Assembly (NCBI GenBank): GCA_033439685.1
Contig: JAUEDM010000003.1
Location: 402,001-466,000, forward strand
Source: Apodospora peruviana
Lineage: Eukaryota; Ascomycota; Sordariomycetes; Sordariales; Lasiosphaeriaceae
Length of the DNA: 64,000 nt
Reading direction: 5' to 3'
Below are positions 1-10,717 of the stretch, piece after piece (the stretch's first letter is position 1; each line of letters begins with the position of its first letter). A program made the position numbers and the translations under genes. Under the pieces are notes generated by a model. The model made no database searches and was not told the origin of the DNA. It saw only the letters and a list, made by a program, of their open reading frames with translations.

Positions 1-477
1 ATCCTGTGGTCGCAGGTGCGCCTGGCCACCTCTCCCTCCCTGCTGCAGGACAAGACGGGCTACCTGACCATGAACGGCGACTGGGACCTCGACTGGGCGG
101 CCATGGTGAGCGCGCACAACCTGGTCGACGACAAGAATTTGATCCTCGACACTTTTCGGACTCTGGTCTTGCTGCACCACGAGCAGTTCGGCTGGCTGTG
201 CCTTGACATGAACACGGGCGACAACGCCAAGGAGGACGAGCGCCGCAGGCAGGTATTTGCCTTTCGCGACGCGCTCGCGGCCGTCGGCAAGGAGGATTTG
301 TTCTTCAGGTGGATCGAGATTGTGCAGTTCGAGACCTCGCAGCCGGGCGGGTTCACGGGCGAGAAGCAGGTCGAGATCGCCAAGATGATTAGGGACTTGT
401 TCAAGGAGGGCGGTATAGACTTTGACGAGTTCTGGAAGGAAAGCGCCGGGTCGGATAGCTTGGCTGGAATGTTGTAA
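1..477 (+). CDS. C-terminal part of an unidentified protein
   Basis: Frame 1 is open from the first base of the window to a TAA at 475-477, giving about 158 residues of the carboxyl end of a protein whose start lies outside. The fragment is soluble-looking, mixed charged and aromatic, with no membrane segment, and ends in an acidic stretch followed by a short Ser/Gly tail. It is rich in Trp, Phe and Asp (for example WDLDWAAM and FFRWIEIVQFE). A CAG at 47-49 after a pyrimidine run resembles a 3' splice site, so the last exon could start at 50, but the frame is also open upstream. I do not recognise the family. The next gene, on the minus strand, converges on it with about 217 bases between the stop codons. 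Confidence 0.6.
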   Translation: MLWSQVRLATSPSLLQDKTGYLTMNGDWDLDWAAMVSAHNLVDDKNLILDTFRTLVLLHHEQFGWLCLDMNTGDNAKEDERRRQVFAFRDALAAVGKEDLFFRWIEIVQFETSQPGGFTGEKQVEIAKMIRDLFKEGGIDFDEFWKESAGSDSLAGML

Positions 478-694
478 GGGTGGAAGTTCAGTGTGCACTT
501 GTCAACCAGGTAATCAGGTCCCTCCCGGTATCATACACAACCACATAAGAGCGAATCAAACCAGAAATGGGCGCTGTCCCAAGATGGAAAGGGATCCAGA
601 AACATATCTCGATTTCTCGCACACATTTGGCAAAGAGGATCTAATACACAAATGAGACCGTGTTTCCCTCTTGAATACGAAGAAAGTAGCCGCC

Positions 695-1669
695 TCATTT
701 CTTGCTCTTGCCCTTTGCCTTGGGACCCATTGCCGCTTCACGTCTCTTGGCCTCCCTGGCATCTAACTCGGCCCTCTTCTCCTTCTCTAGGGCTTCCCGT
801 TCCTCCTTTTCAGCCTGAGTTGTCCAATGTCAGTAAATGTGTTATAAATGCCAAAGAGCGAGATCCCAGGAAAGCCAAGGAAAAAAAAGGGGGGAAAGAA
901 GCATACCTGTTTCCGAGCCGCCTCCGCCTCGCGCTTCTCACGAATGAGCTTGAGTCTCGCCATATCGGCCTTGGCCTCGTCCGTCTTGCCAGCCTCGTGC
1001 AGCTTGCGGTACCTCTCCTTGGCGGCAGCGGCGTCGGCGGCCTCACGCTCTTTCCGGGAAGGCGTGCCACCGGCACTGACTTTCAGCTCCTTCATACCCT
1101 CGGTGGCCGCCTGAACAGACGGAGCTTTAGTCTGGTTCCGCGCCGCCTTGGATCGGTTCGGGTTGATCGGCATCTTTTCCTCTTCGCTGCTACTATCGTC
1201 CTCGTCTGACCCACTCGGCGGCAGGTCTCCGACTTGCACAGCCTGGGCTTTAGCCTTGGCGATGGCCGCCTCCTTGCGGGCCTTCTTCTCCTTCTTGCGC
1301 GCCTCGCGGTCTAGCTCGGCGGCGGCGGCGGCCGAGCCTGACGGTCCAGCATTTTCGTCAGATTCCTCCTCAGAAGACTCCTCCTCAGAGTCCTCCTCGG
1401 AATCCTCCTCTTCGTCGGAGTCGTCTAGGTTCTTCTTCTTTTGCGCGCCCGCGCTCCACATGCTGATTTCATTGCCATCGGCGTCCAGGGGTCGGAGGTC
1501 ACGCGAGAAGTGCTTGCCGCCTAGATAAGTGAACAACATGGTCAGTCAGGGTTTCGTTGGTCTCCAGAGGGGAATTGAGGCTGGGGTGAATTTTACCTCC
1601 TCGAGTGAACTTTCTGAACTTGCCGCCTCGTCCTCGCGAGTTCCCGCCAGGTGCGCCGCGTCCGGTCAT
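695..1669 (-). CDS. PDAP1/PP28-family acid-stable phosphoprotein
   Basis: Three exons (1669-1597, 1520-907, 814-695) give 268 residues. The introns are GT-AG and all phases agree. The N-terminus is a Gly/Arg-rich basic segment (TGRGAPGGNSRGRGG) leading into HFSRDLRPLDADGNE. A long Glu/Asp/Ser tract (about residues 50-80) follows, a casein-kinase-2-like region, then an Ala/Lys/Glu coiled-coil-prone section and a Lys-rich tail ending MGPKAKGKSKK. This order matches the PDGFA-associated protein 1 / casein kinase substrate PP28 family (28-kDa heat- and acid-stable phosphoprotein), whose molecular role in fungi is poorly defined. The start is the only ATG that supplies the conserved basic N-terminus; it lies in a small first exon of 24 codons. 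Family assignment rests on domain order and the RDLRPLDADGNE block. Confidence 0.85.
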
Positions 1670-1850
1670 TTTGTCTGTCTAGGCGATTGTGGTGATGGTG
1701 TGCTGGTTGAGTTGGGTGAGCAGCGCAGATGCGAATGAGGGGCTGCTCGTGGGTGAAGGCGGGGTATTCGAGAGACTCGAGAATGGATGGCGGGGTGCTT
1801 TGAGGCGCTTTTAAGTTCCGTGGAAGATGACAATGCGAAGGACGATAATC

Positions 1851-1928
1851 AAAGGAGACGGAGTCTTCTTTATTGGAGGTGTTTCAAAGGAGACTGAGTC
1901 TTCTTTATTGGAGATGTTTCAAAGGAGA
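1851..1928. repeat. 35-bp tandem duplication upstream of the PP28-family gene
   Basis: Two adjacent 35-base units (1851-1885 and 1886-1920) differ at two positions and are followed by an 8-base start of a third copy. Each contains TCTTCTTTATTGGAG. The array lies about 180 bases upstream of the start codon of the minus-strand PP28-family gene, so it is in its promoter or leader. Confidence 0.85.
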
Positions 1929-3156
1929 ATACTGGGCAAGGTAGTAGAAGAAAGGGCTTCGAGGAAGAAGCGGGAAGGTATTCCGTAGCGGACAGATGGG
2001 TCAAGTAGATTTGAAGGAGGGGCGCAAGAAACACACTTTGACTTTCTGCCCCAAGCGGCAAAGTGATAAACCACCACCAACCGCCGCAATGTGCCACTGA
2101 CCACGATTCACCCACTCCCCCTCGTCCCATACTGAAAACCTTATGGAATTACAGTCACTATCCCATGCGCAAGGTCGCACATATGCACCTTGTTTGACTT
2201 ACGGACATTCCGGTGGGCCTCTTCTCGCTCTGTTCTTTTCAAAGTTTCGTGTTTTAACTCGCGCCTAATTGGCTGCCAGGGGACCCACCATTTCATCCTG
2301 ATCAACCACACCCGCTCCTGCGCCACAAACAGCCAGCCACACAGAGAAAAAAATTGCTTTATAAACTTAGATTGGCCCACACAATTTCTCTTCCCTCTCT
2401 CTTCCTTTTTTTTTCTTCCATAATAAAACTGTATTCCTTCATATTCACTCTGGTTTTTTGTCCTTCCACAATGACATTCTAGAGGGGAAAGTGGAGGATA
2501 GACCAAAACACAAGTCAATGCTATCTTATTCTTGATCGACCGGCACTTTTCCAAGTTGCTATGGATTGAGAGCGAGATGAAAGCACTTTGATACATTTCT
2601 GCTGAAGGATCCTACGATAGGTACTTATATCCTGACTGGCTGGCATAGCATCAGGATTGACAGGATTTGACTTTTTACCTGCAAAGCATGCTGTTCGTGG
2701 GTGCTTGAGGTAGCAGGTATCCAGGCTCCCATTTGCCCTTCCGGTATATCGCTTCAAAGCTTTTCGAGCGACAAGTCACTTGCTCGAACATCAGTTACAT
2801 TCGTTCGATATTACCTAGCCCATACAAACGAGATGAATTCGTCACCGGGAATAAGGAATCATGCTATCAACAGATTACGAATTCACCACACCTGTGTTGC
2901 AGAAGGGGGAATGTTCTTTCTGATTTGGAAATAGCAGCTATCTCAATTTAGGATGTGTTTGTGCGCGCAACTACTGAAGACCACTCAAATGGGGAGAAAG
3001 CTTGAACAACTGAACAAGTATCCGGGCTGTATATCCCTACCGCCAGTTCTTGACAGTGTCTGCGTGTGCGTACTTGGAAAATCTCATAATGTCATGAGCC
3101 CTTGTGTGTTTCTCTCCGTCTCGTTTATTTCTCGCGGAGGCTTCAGTCCAACTCAT
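1929..3156. other. Intergenic: 5' side of the PP28-family gene, 3' side of THI4
   Basis: About 1.2 kb without a supportable gene. Open frames here are short, lack splice-linked partners and show no recognisable protein features. The part next to 3157 must hold the THI4 3' untranslated region. No tRNA or repeat beyond the 35-bp duplication was seen. Confidence 0.5.
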
Positions 3157-4240
<1,084 letters not shown>

Positions 4241-4323
4241 TTACGTCTTTTCTGAGGTTGTGTTAGGTGAACCTGTATCTCCGAAAAAGGGGGTCAAGAC
4301 AGGATGGGAGAAAGAAAAAGAAA

Positions 4324-4460
4324 GCATGATCCTTTCGCTGGTATTATCCAGATCAAGTTCACGGCCGTATGTTCTCAGCCATTCGCCTTATTCACTCCAG
4401 AGCACAACCTGAGGTAGGTGTGGCAAAGGAGTTGCAAAAAGGTCTGGCACCGGCTCATGC
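4324..4460 (-). ncRNA. TPP (thiamine pyrophosphate) riboswitch aptamer
   Basis: Read on the minus strand, the segment starts with GCATGA (4460-4455) and ends with TCATGC (4329-4324), which pair to form P1. The conserved core is unmistakable: GGCTGAGA (CTGAGA at 4378-4373, pyrimidine-binding side) and GATCTGGATAATACCAGCG (pyrophosphate side). P2 can pair GCCA with TGGC. The arm between the P2 halves carries an extension of roughly 60 bases, typical of fungal versions. The J-region reads ACTTGATC where bacterial consensus is ACCTGATC. It lies about 100 bases upstream of the thi4 start codon in the same orientation, the known location for fungal thiazole synthase genes, where TPP binding changes leader splicing. 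Confidence 0.96.
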
Positions 4461-4462
4461 AT
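4375..4462 (-). promoter_or_regulatory. Two overlapping upstream ORFs within the riboswitch
   Basis: If the leader intron is retained, translation would meet ATG at 4462, which opens a 24-residue ORF ending TAA at 4388, and ATG at 4458, which opens a 27-residue ORF in another frame ending TGA at 4375. The second stop codon is the TGA inside the conserved CTGAGA. The first ATG overlaps P1. Splicing from the 4475 donor removes both. In Neurospora riboswitch genes, retained upstream ORFs lower expression of the main ORF; the same is inferred here. Confidence 0.65.
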
Positions 4463-4475
4463 TTCAGATAGTTAC

Positions 4476-6374
4476 CTGAAAAAAAGAACTGTTTGATCAT
4501 CTTGTTTTTGTTTATTGGATACCAATCGAGAAGGGCATCCACGGCTTTCTTTCTCCCGAGGAAGGCATTTTGTGATGCCTGCGTTGCTGCTGTGGGTAGG
4601 AGGATGATGGCATGTACCAGAAGAAGGGTTGCGTGAGAATCTAGGTGTCGAATTGGAGTTTGCGATTGTCAGTTGCGATACTGCTACAGTGTTCAAACGT
4701 AGGCAATTGGGAAGCCGAATAGGGGCAGAGTTTAAACACACGATTGGTGGAGTTACACTTCGGTTGTCCTTGACCGACAAGAGGCAGCTAGGATTTCTTT
4801 CTTGAGTAGTAGACGGGATATAAATCCTGAACAAAGTTGAGAAAAAAGAGAAACCCCAGATCAACCAAACGACCAACTTACTACCACTTCTTTATACTTT
4901 ATACTAAACCCCTCTTCTTCACATGTTATCATATGACAACACTTATCGCGCGAGTTAATCAAGCCCCCCACGCCGTCGAGTGTTCGGCTGCAACGAACCC
5001 CTCTTCTTTAAGTCGCACATCGCGTACCAATATGCCCAGCCGGAGGTTTGCTCCTGTTCCCCTCCTTTTATCGGTCTTCCCCTCATCACCGGACGAACTT
5101 CAGGTCTAGATCCAACCTTAAAGACTTCCTAGTGTAAAGTAATAAATAAGGTATGTAAGTTGCCGTGTTCTGCTCTTGCTCTTGGTCACCCCTGCCCAGA
5201 AGCTTCTGCATGTTGCTTACTTGTTCCAATACCCAAGGCAGGTAAGGTAAGTAAGGTACATAGAAAAGGGGCTCGACGACATCCCCTGCGTTGCTTGGAT
5301 GTTCTGAGGAAGTGAGGTTGTGGGGGCAGACACCGCTGCTGCGGCATCGGAGTTAGGAACTTCTGCACATGCTATATCTTCCCGCGTGTATGTACATGTA
5401 CGGTGTGATTGAAAGGGATCCAACTAAATAAGTTCATAGGGTTTTATTCTCGTCGTTCGCGGCTCACGACGCCAGAACATGTAACAAAACAGACAATCTC
5501 CGGAAGGTATACACACGAAGTTAGGTGGTTGGCGAGGTACTGTCTAGCTCACACACTCAACTCAATCTCATCACTGCCTTCCTTCCTTGATACCTGGTAG
5601 TTGCCTAGGATATGTTAGATAGCAAGCTTCTCCGAGTGAAAAGTTCCCACAACCCCCTGATGAGAATGCTACTAGACCGACCTACCAGTGTAATACTCAT
5701 GTATCTCTTTCCTCATCTGCTCGTTTCCGCGGCAGTACAATCTCCAAGGGTGCTCTACCCACGGAGCACTTTATCAACAGTTCCACCAGACAGTCTCCCA
5801 GTATCACCGCCGCCTGCTGCAATCACCCAGTGACACAGCTGAAGTGCTACTTCCTCCACCGACAGATGAGCTACTATTTCAAAAGTATACCCCGACAGGA
5901 GTGCCAGGCACGGATATCGATCGGACGAGGTTGGTTCCGGTGCAAGGAGTGTGTACGATCTTAACCTGGCAACGAAGTTGAAGACAGGTGCGGTCTTTAG
6001 AATAGGTAGAAGCAGAAGCGTAAAGCCGGAGAAGAGCATTGCTCAAAAGACAATGAGTTGGAGTTGGTCGCATCTTGACGCTCAAAGCCTGGAGCTGGCC
6101 GTCAAGCACTGTACTTGCAGGCGTCGCGTTTCCTTAGCTGAGTCCTCTTCCGGTTGATCTGGGGGGTCAAAGTTGGCTAAAGATTACCTCGGCCCTCTTG
6201 ACGAGAGGGTGTCGATTAACTAACCTTTGCTTGGGCTTTCGTTGAAGATTTTCTGGTCCTTTCTTGTGCTGATGTGTTCGTTCGCAATGACAATTTGCGG
6301 TAAAGCTTGAAGGAGGCATCCCGCGTTTTGTTGTAGCGCAAGAAAGTGTAGACAGGTTTTCGTCTGCTGTATGC
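4476..6374. other. Intergenic: thi4 promoter and downstream of the 515-aa gene
   Basis: About 1.9 kb with no supportable gene. The proximal part must hold the thi4 promoter and first leader exon. The rest has several TACCT/AGGTA-type words (for example near 5237-5265 and 5591-5610) and only short, unsupported open frames. Confidence 0.5.
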
Positions 6375-7922
6375 CTAACCTCCAGTCCCAAATGTCGACA
6401 TAACATCCTGGAGTTTTTGCCTTTTACGGGGTTTTACCTGAGTGCCCTGACTGTTCGATTTCGGATCTGATCGAGCGTTTGTCGAAGGCCCCGTGCCGCC
6501 CTGTGCGTTGCCTGGTTTCCAGCCTTCTGATAGCAGTGGGACTGTGCCTGGGTTCATGCGGCGGAACGTATAAACACGAAACTGACGAGCCGTTGTCGCC
6601 TGTTCACCCGAGCCCCGGAGCTGGAGATAAGCAAATGGTACTGGTGGCATTGCGACGCCTGCCACGGACGCCTGGACACAGTCGACGCCAAGATTTTGAA
6701 GAGTTGGCCCGACGCGAAGTTGTTCCAGTAAAGCGTAAACCCAGATGCCCCAGTGCTCTGGCGTTACCTCTGATGTCCGAGTTATAGTTGCCGACGCAGC
6801 AGTATCCAGAAGCTCTTTCCATATTCGGTTCCGCTCCGCATCCATGCTCTCAAGGGCTGAGTTAGCAGCAGCTGCCTTGGTCACTTTGACCGGGTTTGAC
6901 CCTACCCGGTACAGGGTGCCCAGGAGAATTATGGCCGATGTGAGATCCTGCGTCGTGGCCCGGCCTCCAAGCATGCGAGGCTGAAGAAGTTGCTCAATGT
7001 ATCTGTCAAAGCTGTTTCCCAAAACAGACAGTCTCGACAGGTCTTCATCGAAAAGCATCCATCCGTGACGTACGGCGATATCAGAATCGTGGATGGGGAC
7101 CCACAGGGGGGAGGGTCCGGAGATGTCATAGAAGACCAGTGATGGAAACTTGGAAATATACTGGAGGGAACGCCAGGTCAAGGTGCGGTTGCTGTTTATT
7201 TTCAGTATCCGCAGAAGTGCGAACGGGTCTTCCATCTCGCTCCAACCCTTGATCAGATGGTCGCTGACCTTGTCCTGAGGATCAAGAGTGCCATTCTCGA
7301 CGATCTCGAGGATGGCCAGGTTCTTTAGCCGCGCGAGACCCAAGAGCTCGTCGGCCTGAAATGCGGCGACTTGGTGTATGCTCAGAAAGGTCAAGAAGTC
7401 GACCGTGGGTGAGGAATCCAGCGGCGCCGTGTAGTAGCTCAGCTCACGAGATGGGTAGCGAATTTGTTTGCGGTAGCGGTAGAGCTCCATGGGAATTGTG
7501 CTGCTGTCAGGGTCGCCGGTGGCGGCGGCAGCCACGAGATGCTTGGAGAAGATCTTCCAGGCATGGAAACAGAGGCCTCCTCGCGACTGCAGATCCCCGC
7601 AAACACGCCAGAGTAATCTCGTAGGAAGGTCCGCCATGATCTCGGCGGAAGATGTGTGAATGTTGTCACCTACGACTCTGGTGGCTATTTCGACAAGTGA
7701 GCGCGGTCCATTGACTCTCATGCCCTTCTTGTCCCGCCGTCCGCACCGCCAGTGCCAGGAGTCCCAGGACGAAAAGTCCATATCGACGGGCTTGGCAAGT
7801 GACCAATCGCTGCCATCGCGACCTTGTACTATCGTCTCTCTGAACGCAATGCCGGGATCGGTGTATTCTGACATTGCGAGTTCGGTTGCCTCACGGTAGA
7901 AGGAGACGGGTGAAGGCTGCAA
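6375..7922 (-). CDS. Conserved-looking hypothetical protein, 515 aa
   Basis: A single uninterrupted frame of 515 codons starts at ATG 7922 and stops at 6375. A second Met 16 codons in (MSEYTDPG) is an alternative start. I do not recognise the family. The middle (about residues 165-260) has leucine-spaced segments such as LLGLARLKNLAILEIVENG and LLRILKINSN that look like degenerate leucine-rich or F-box-type repeat architecture, but no F-box was found. The C-terminal 60 residues are disordered and end in a strongly basic cluster KPRKRQKLQDVMSTFG, a likely nuclear localisation signal. There is no signal peptide or membrane segment. It is tail-to-head with eIF2A on the same strand, 614 bases downstream of that gene's stop. 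Length and amino-acid composition make chance unlikely. Confidence 0.8.
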   Translation of the reverse strand: MQPSPVSFYREATELAMSEYTDPGIAFRETIVQGRDGSDWSLAKPVDMDFSSWDSWHWRCGRRDKKGMRVNGPRSLVEIATRVVGDNIHTSSAEIMADLPTRLLWRVCGDLQSRGGLCFHAWKIFSKHLVAAAATGDPDSSTIPMELYRYRKQIRYPSRELSYYTAPLDSSPTVDFLTFLSIHQVAAFQADELLGLARLKNLAILEIVENGTLDPQDKVSDHLIKGWSEMEDPFALLRILKINSNRTLTWRSLQYISKFPSLVFYDISGPSPLWVPIHDSDIAVRHGWMLFDEDLSRLSVLGNSFDRYIEQLLQPRMLGGRATTQDLTSAIILLGTLYRVGSNPVKVTKAAAANSALESMDAERNRIWKELLDTAASATITRTSEVTPEHWGIWVYALLEQLRVGPTLQNLGVDCVQASVAGVAMPPVPFAYLQLRGSGEQATTARQFRVYTFRRMNPGTVPLLSEGWKPGNAQGGTGPSTNARSDPKSNSQGTQVKPRKRQKLQDVMSTFGTGG

Positions 7923-8536
7923 ACCTGCAAACCACTGGCAGGCGTAGGAATGTGGAATTTGGGAGAAGTTGTGGATGCGCCGAGATTCAACTTCAATCCG
8001 AATGATCGGTGGCGGCTACCTAGGTATCTTGGCAAGTGCTTAGGTGCCTAGGTTGGCAGGTACCTATGCGGCTCAGGCACATCACACCACCGTTTCGCAA
8101 TTTTTAGACAGCAATAATGACTCCCAGAAATACGAGAAAAATATCAGCGTTGGGCAGACATCACGGCTTCAAAGACTGGTCGGTTGAAATTTATCACTTT
8201 CATTTTCTCCTTTCTTTATAACTTGCTCACGCTCGAGCACACATCAACATCTCTTCCATACAAAGCAACCTCCTTAACGTCAAAGTCGAGACGACGACGT
8301 GGATGAATCTCCGTCCGTCCGTCTATCATTTGACGGATTTTGCAGGCTGGGCTGGATCTGGCCTGAGCAAAGGCTTTGACAAGTGTCATCCCGCGATGAA
8401 TACAGAGACGAACCTGCTGGACTTGCTCAATTCTCGTAATTAACTCGGCAATCCTTCATACTACATTTCTTTCTCAACTGCCCCATAAACGCTGGGGTAA
8501 GTCTATCTACATAGGAACGAGCTTACAACAAGCCTC
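7923..8536. other. Intergenic between eIF2A and the 515-aa gene
   Basis: About 0.6 kb. It holds the 5' leader of the downstream minus-strand gene and the eIF2A 3' UTR. A cluster of CCTAGGTA-type words lies at 8018-8068. No gene seen. Confidence 0.5.
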
Positions 8537-10717
8537 CTAGTTCTCCCTCTCCAACGCCTCAAGCTCCTTGATAACGCTTCCCTTGGTAGAGATCTTTTTG
8601 ATCTGAGTATCCTCGAGCTTTTCGCCGCCTGCGTGACGCATTTCTAGGTCCTCGATGGCCCGGATCTTCTTCTGCAGACTCCTCATTTTCTTGGCGTTGG
8701 CACTCTGGTTGGCACCACTTGCGTCGGTGGTGATGAGAGGCGCGCCTCCCTGTCCACCCTGAGGAACAATCGGGGCACCCTCGTTCTGATGCTGTCCCTG
8801 CCTCTGGTTAGGACGGCTCTGGGAACGGGCACGGTGGGTGTTGCTACGGTTGCGGACCGGGTAGTTGTTGCGAGACTGGCTGCGGGAGTGATGATGGTAC
8901 CCTCGTCGCTCCGGGCTGCGTCCCTCGTTACCGGACCCACTGCCGAACTCCCGAGAAGGCGGCGCTAATCCTCCTTCATTGCCTGTGGGAGAAGCTCCCT
9001 TAGGCTCGCCTTCCTTTGCCTTTTTGTTGCCCCGTTTCTTCTTGTTCTTCAAAGCAGTCTTTGACAGAGCATCGTCACCATCAACAGCAGCACCCACAGG
9101 CGCGGCCCCGGGGACAGAAGCTCCATCAGCAAACTCTGCGCCGGGAATTTGGCGGCGCGGACGACCGAAGCCGTTGGGGCCGATCGACGGTGTCCCATTG
9201 CTCACTGAATGGGCAGCTCCTCCTTCATCCTCGCGCTTGAAATGCAATGGGGTAGACGCGCCTCGCGCACCCGGGGGCCGGTATGCGCCCGCAGGCTTGG
9301 AGGGAGTCTTCACCGTGCCCAGATATGCCAAGGCAGAGGCATGCGGAGTGGGCACGGGGCGCAACGGATCTCCGCCCGGAACAGCATCGGCTGCTGCAGG
9401 GCGCCACATGACGTTGTAGAGTTCAACCATCTCTTCGTTGTACATGATGCCACCACCCACATGCCAGAGCTTGATGCCATTGTCAACGCGGAGACGCGGT
9501 GAGGTAGTGGCTGTCATGATGTAACGGCTGTCCGGACTCCAAGCACAGACACTGGGGTTGCCGCTCTCAATCGTGCACACCTTGGCATAATCCTTCTCCA
9601 AGTCATAGACATCAATCTGACCTGCCAAGTTACCAAACCCGGCAACCAAGACAAACCTGCCCGTGGGCGAGAAAATGATGGTGTTGCGAGGGCCAAGCGC
9701 GAACGAGTGAGTGGCCACGGCACGGTGGTTGAAAATGGTCGTCTTGGCCGGCATAAAGCCGTAAATGACACCGAATTCCTTGGAATTAGGAGACCAAGAA
9801 ACGTCGTGGATAGGCCCTTCCTTATCGAGAGTCACACGGGCATCAAAACCACCACTGGCGCTCAGCAGATACATGTTTGTTTCGCCATAGTAGCTCTTGT
9901 TGGACTTGTCGACTTCTGTTTGTGCCAGCACAATCAGGCTCGTACCCTGTCCATTCCACTTGAGCTGGACCTTGTCGCCTTTGAAGAAGGTCTTCTGCGA
10001 GATAGGCGAGGTAAACTGCGGCACGTTGAAGACCTTGACTGCAGCGGGTTGACCCTGAAAAAACGGTTAGAATTTTTGAACTCGGGGTTATTTGGGCCAC
10101 GCGCGAGTGTGATGGAAACGCAAGCTTCTTACCTTGCGCTCTGGCACGAAAACAGCCACGTTCTGATTCAGGCCAGGGGCGATAGAAAAGTCAGTTACAC
10201 CCTCAACACGCAGCTTATTCCAGACGGTCGAAAGGTCGTTGCTATCATAGAACTGCACTTCGTTGGTCACCAGACGAGCGCAATATCGTTCGTCAGAAGT
10301 ATACTGCAGGTTCCAGCCCGACATGGACTTTTGAACAAATTTTCCAAGCGGCTGCTTCTCGACGCCATCAGCAACGTCCTCAATGACGCGCCAAATCTTG
10401 AGGTTTTTGGTCGCGTCCCCGTTCTCATCCTTGGCGGGGCGCTCCCAAGTGCTCAGGAACGTGCCGCGGGGAGAGAAGCTGAGTTCGTAGACGGTAGCGA
10501 TAGGCAGAGAGGTCATCACGTGGCCGACCGAGGCATCGACGACGGTAACGCCCTCATTAGAGGCGTATGCAAAGTAGCGGCCGCATGGTGAGTAGGTACA
10601 ACACCGGAGGTTCCCTTCGGGCTGAGCGAACCCAGGGAGGGCTTCGTAGACAGGCGCGGCATCAAAGACGCCAATAGCCTTCTGGGTTCGGTAGGCAAAC
10701 TGCAACGGATTGGCCAT
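8537..10717 (-). CDS. Translation initiation factor eIF2A
   Basis: Two exons (10717-10133 and 10054-8537) give 700 residues. The N-terminal part (about 1-430) is a WD-type beta-propeller with the eIF2A signature blocks LRCCTYSPCGRYFAYAS, VYELSFSPRGTFLSTWERP, FFKGDKVQLKWNGQGTSLI, GPIHDVSWSPNSKEFGVIYG and NTIIFSPTGRFVLVAGFGNL. This is followed by the R/G/P-rich linker with IPGAEFADG and a basic C-terminal helix region (SANAKKMRSLQKKIRAIEDL). The family delivers initiator tRNA to the 40S subunit in a GTP-independent way and is linked to alternative and stress-related initiation in the cytosol. The 78-base intron lies after PERK and phases agree. It is distinct from the eIF2 alpha subunit. The linker contains a long Arg/Ser/Gln/Asn stretch (about 560-620) of low complexity. 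Confidence 0.96.

Larger units (their letters stand above)
4252..4475 (-). other. Predicted 5'-leader intron of thi4 carrying the riboswitch
   Basis: On the minus strand a donor CAG/GTAACT (cut between 4476 and 4475) lies 15 bases before the aptamer. An acceptor CCTCAG ends at 4252, preceded by a CTAAC branch site at about 4268-4264. The 224-base intron holds the whole aptamer. A second donor-like site, CTCAG/GTTGTG (GT at 4408-4407), lies inside the aptamer insertion, and a second acceptor-like ACAG ends at 4273. This is the layout expected for TPP-dependent choice between 5' splice sites. Splice sites are read from sequence only. Confidence 0.7.

Noticed and set aside
15..49. CAG/GTGCGC ... 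CTGCAG/GAC as an intron in the first fragment
   Set aside because: It would be only 34 bases long and the frame is open without it.
9707..10591. 294-codon plus-strand frame opposite eIF2A
   Set aside because: It runs antisense across the eIF2A intron and exons, which carry the recognised protein.
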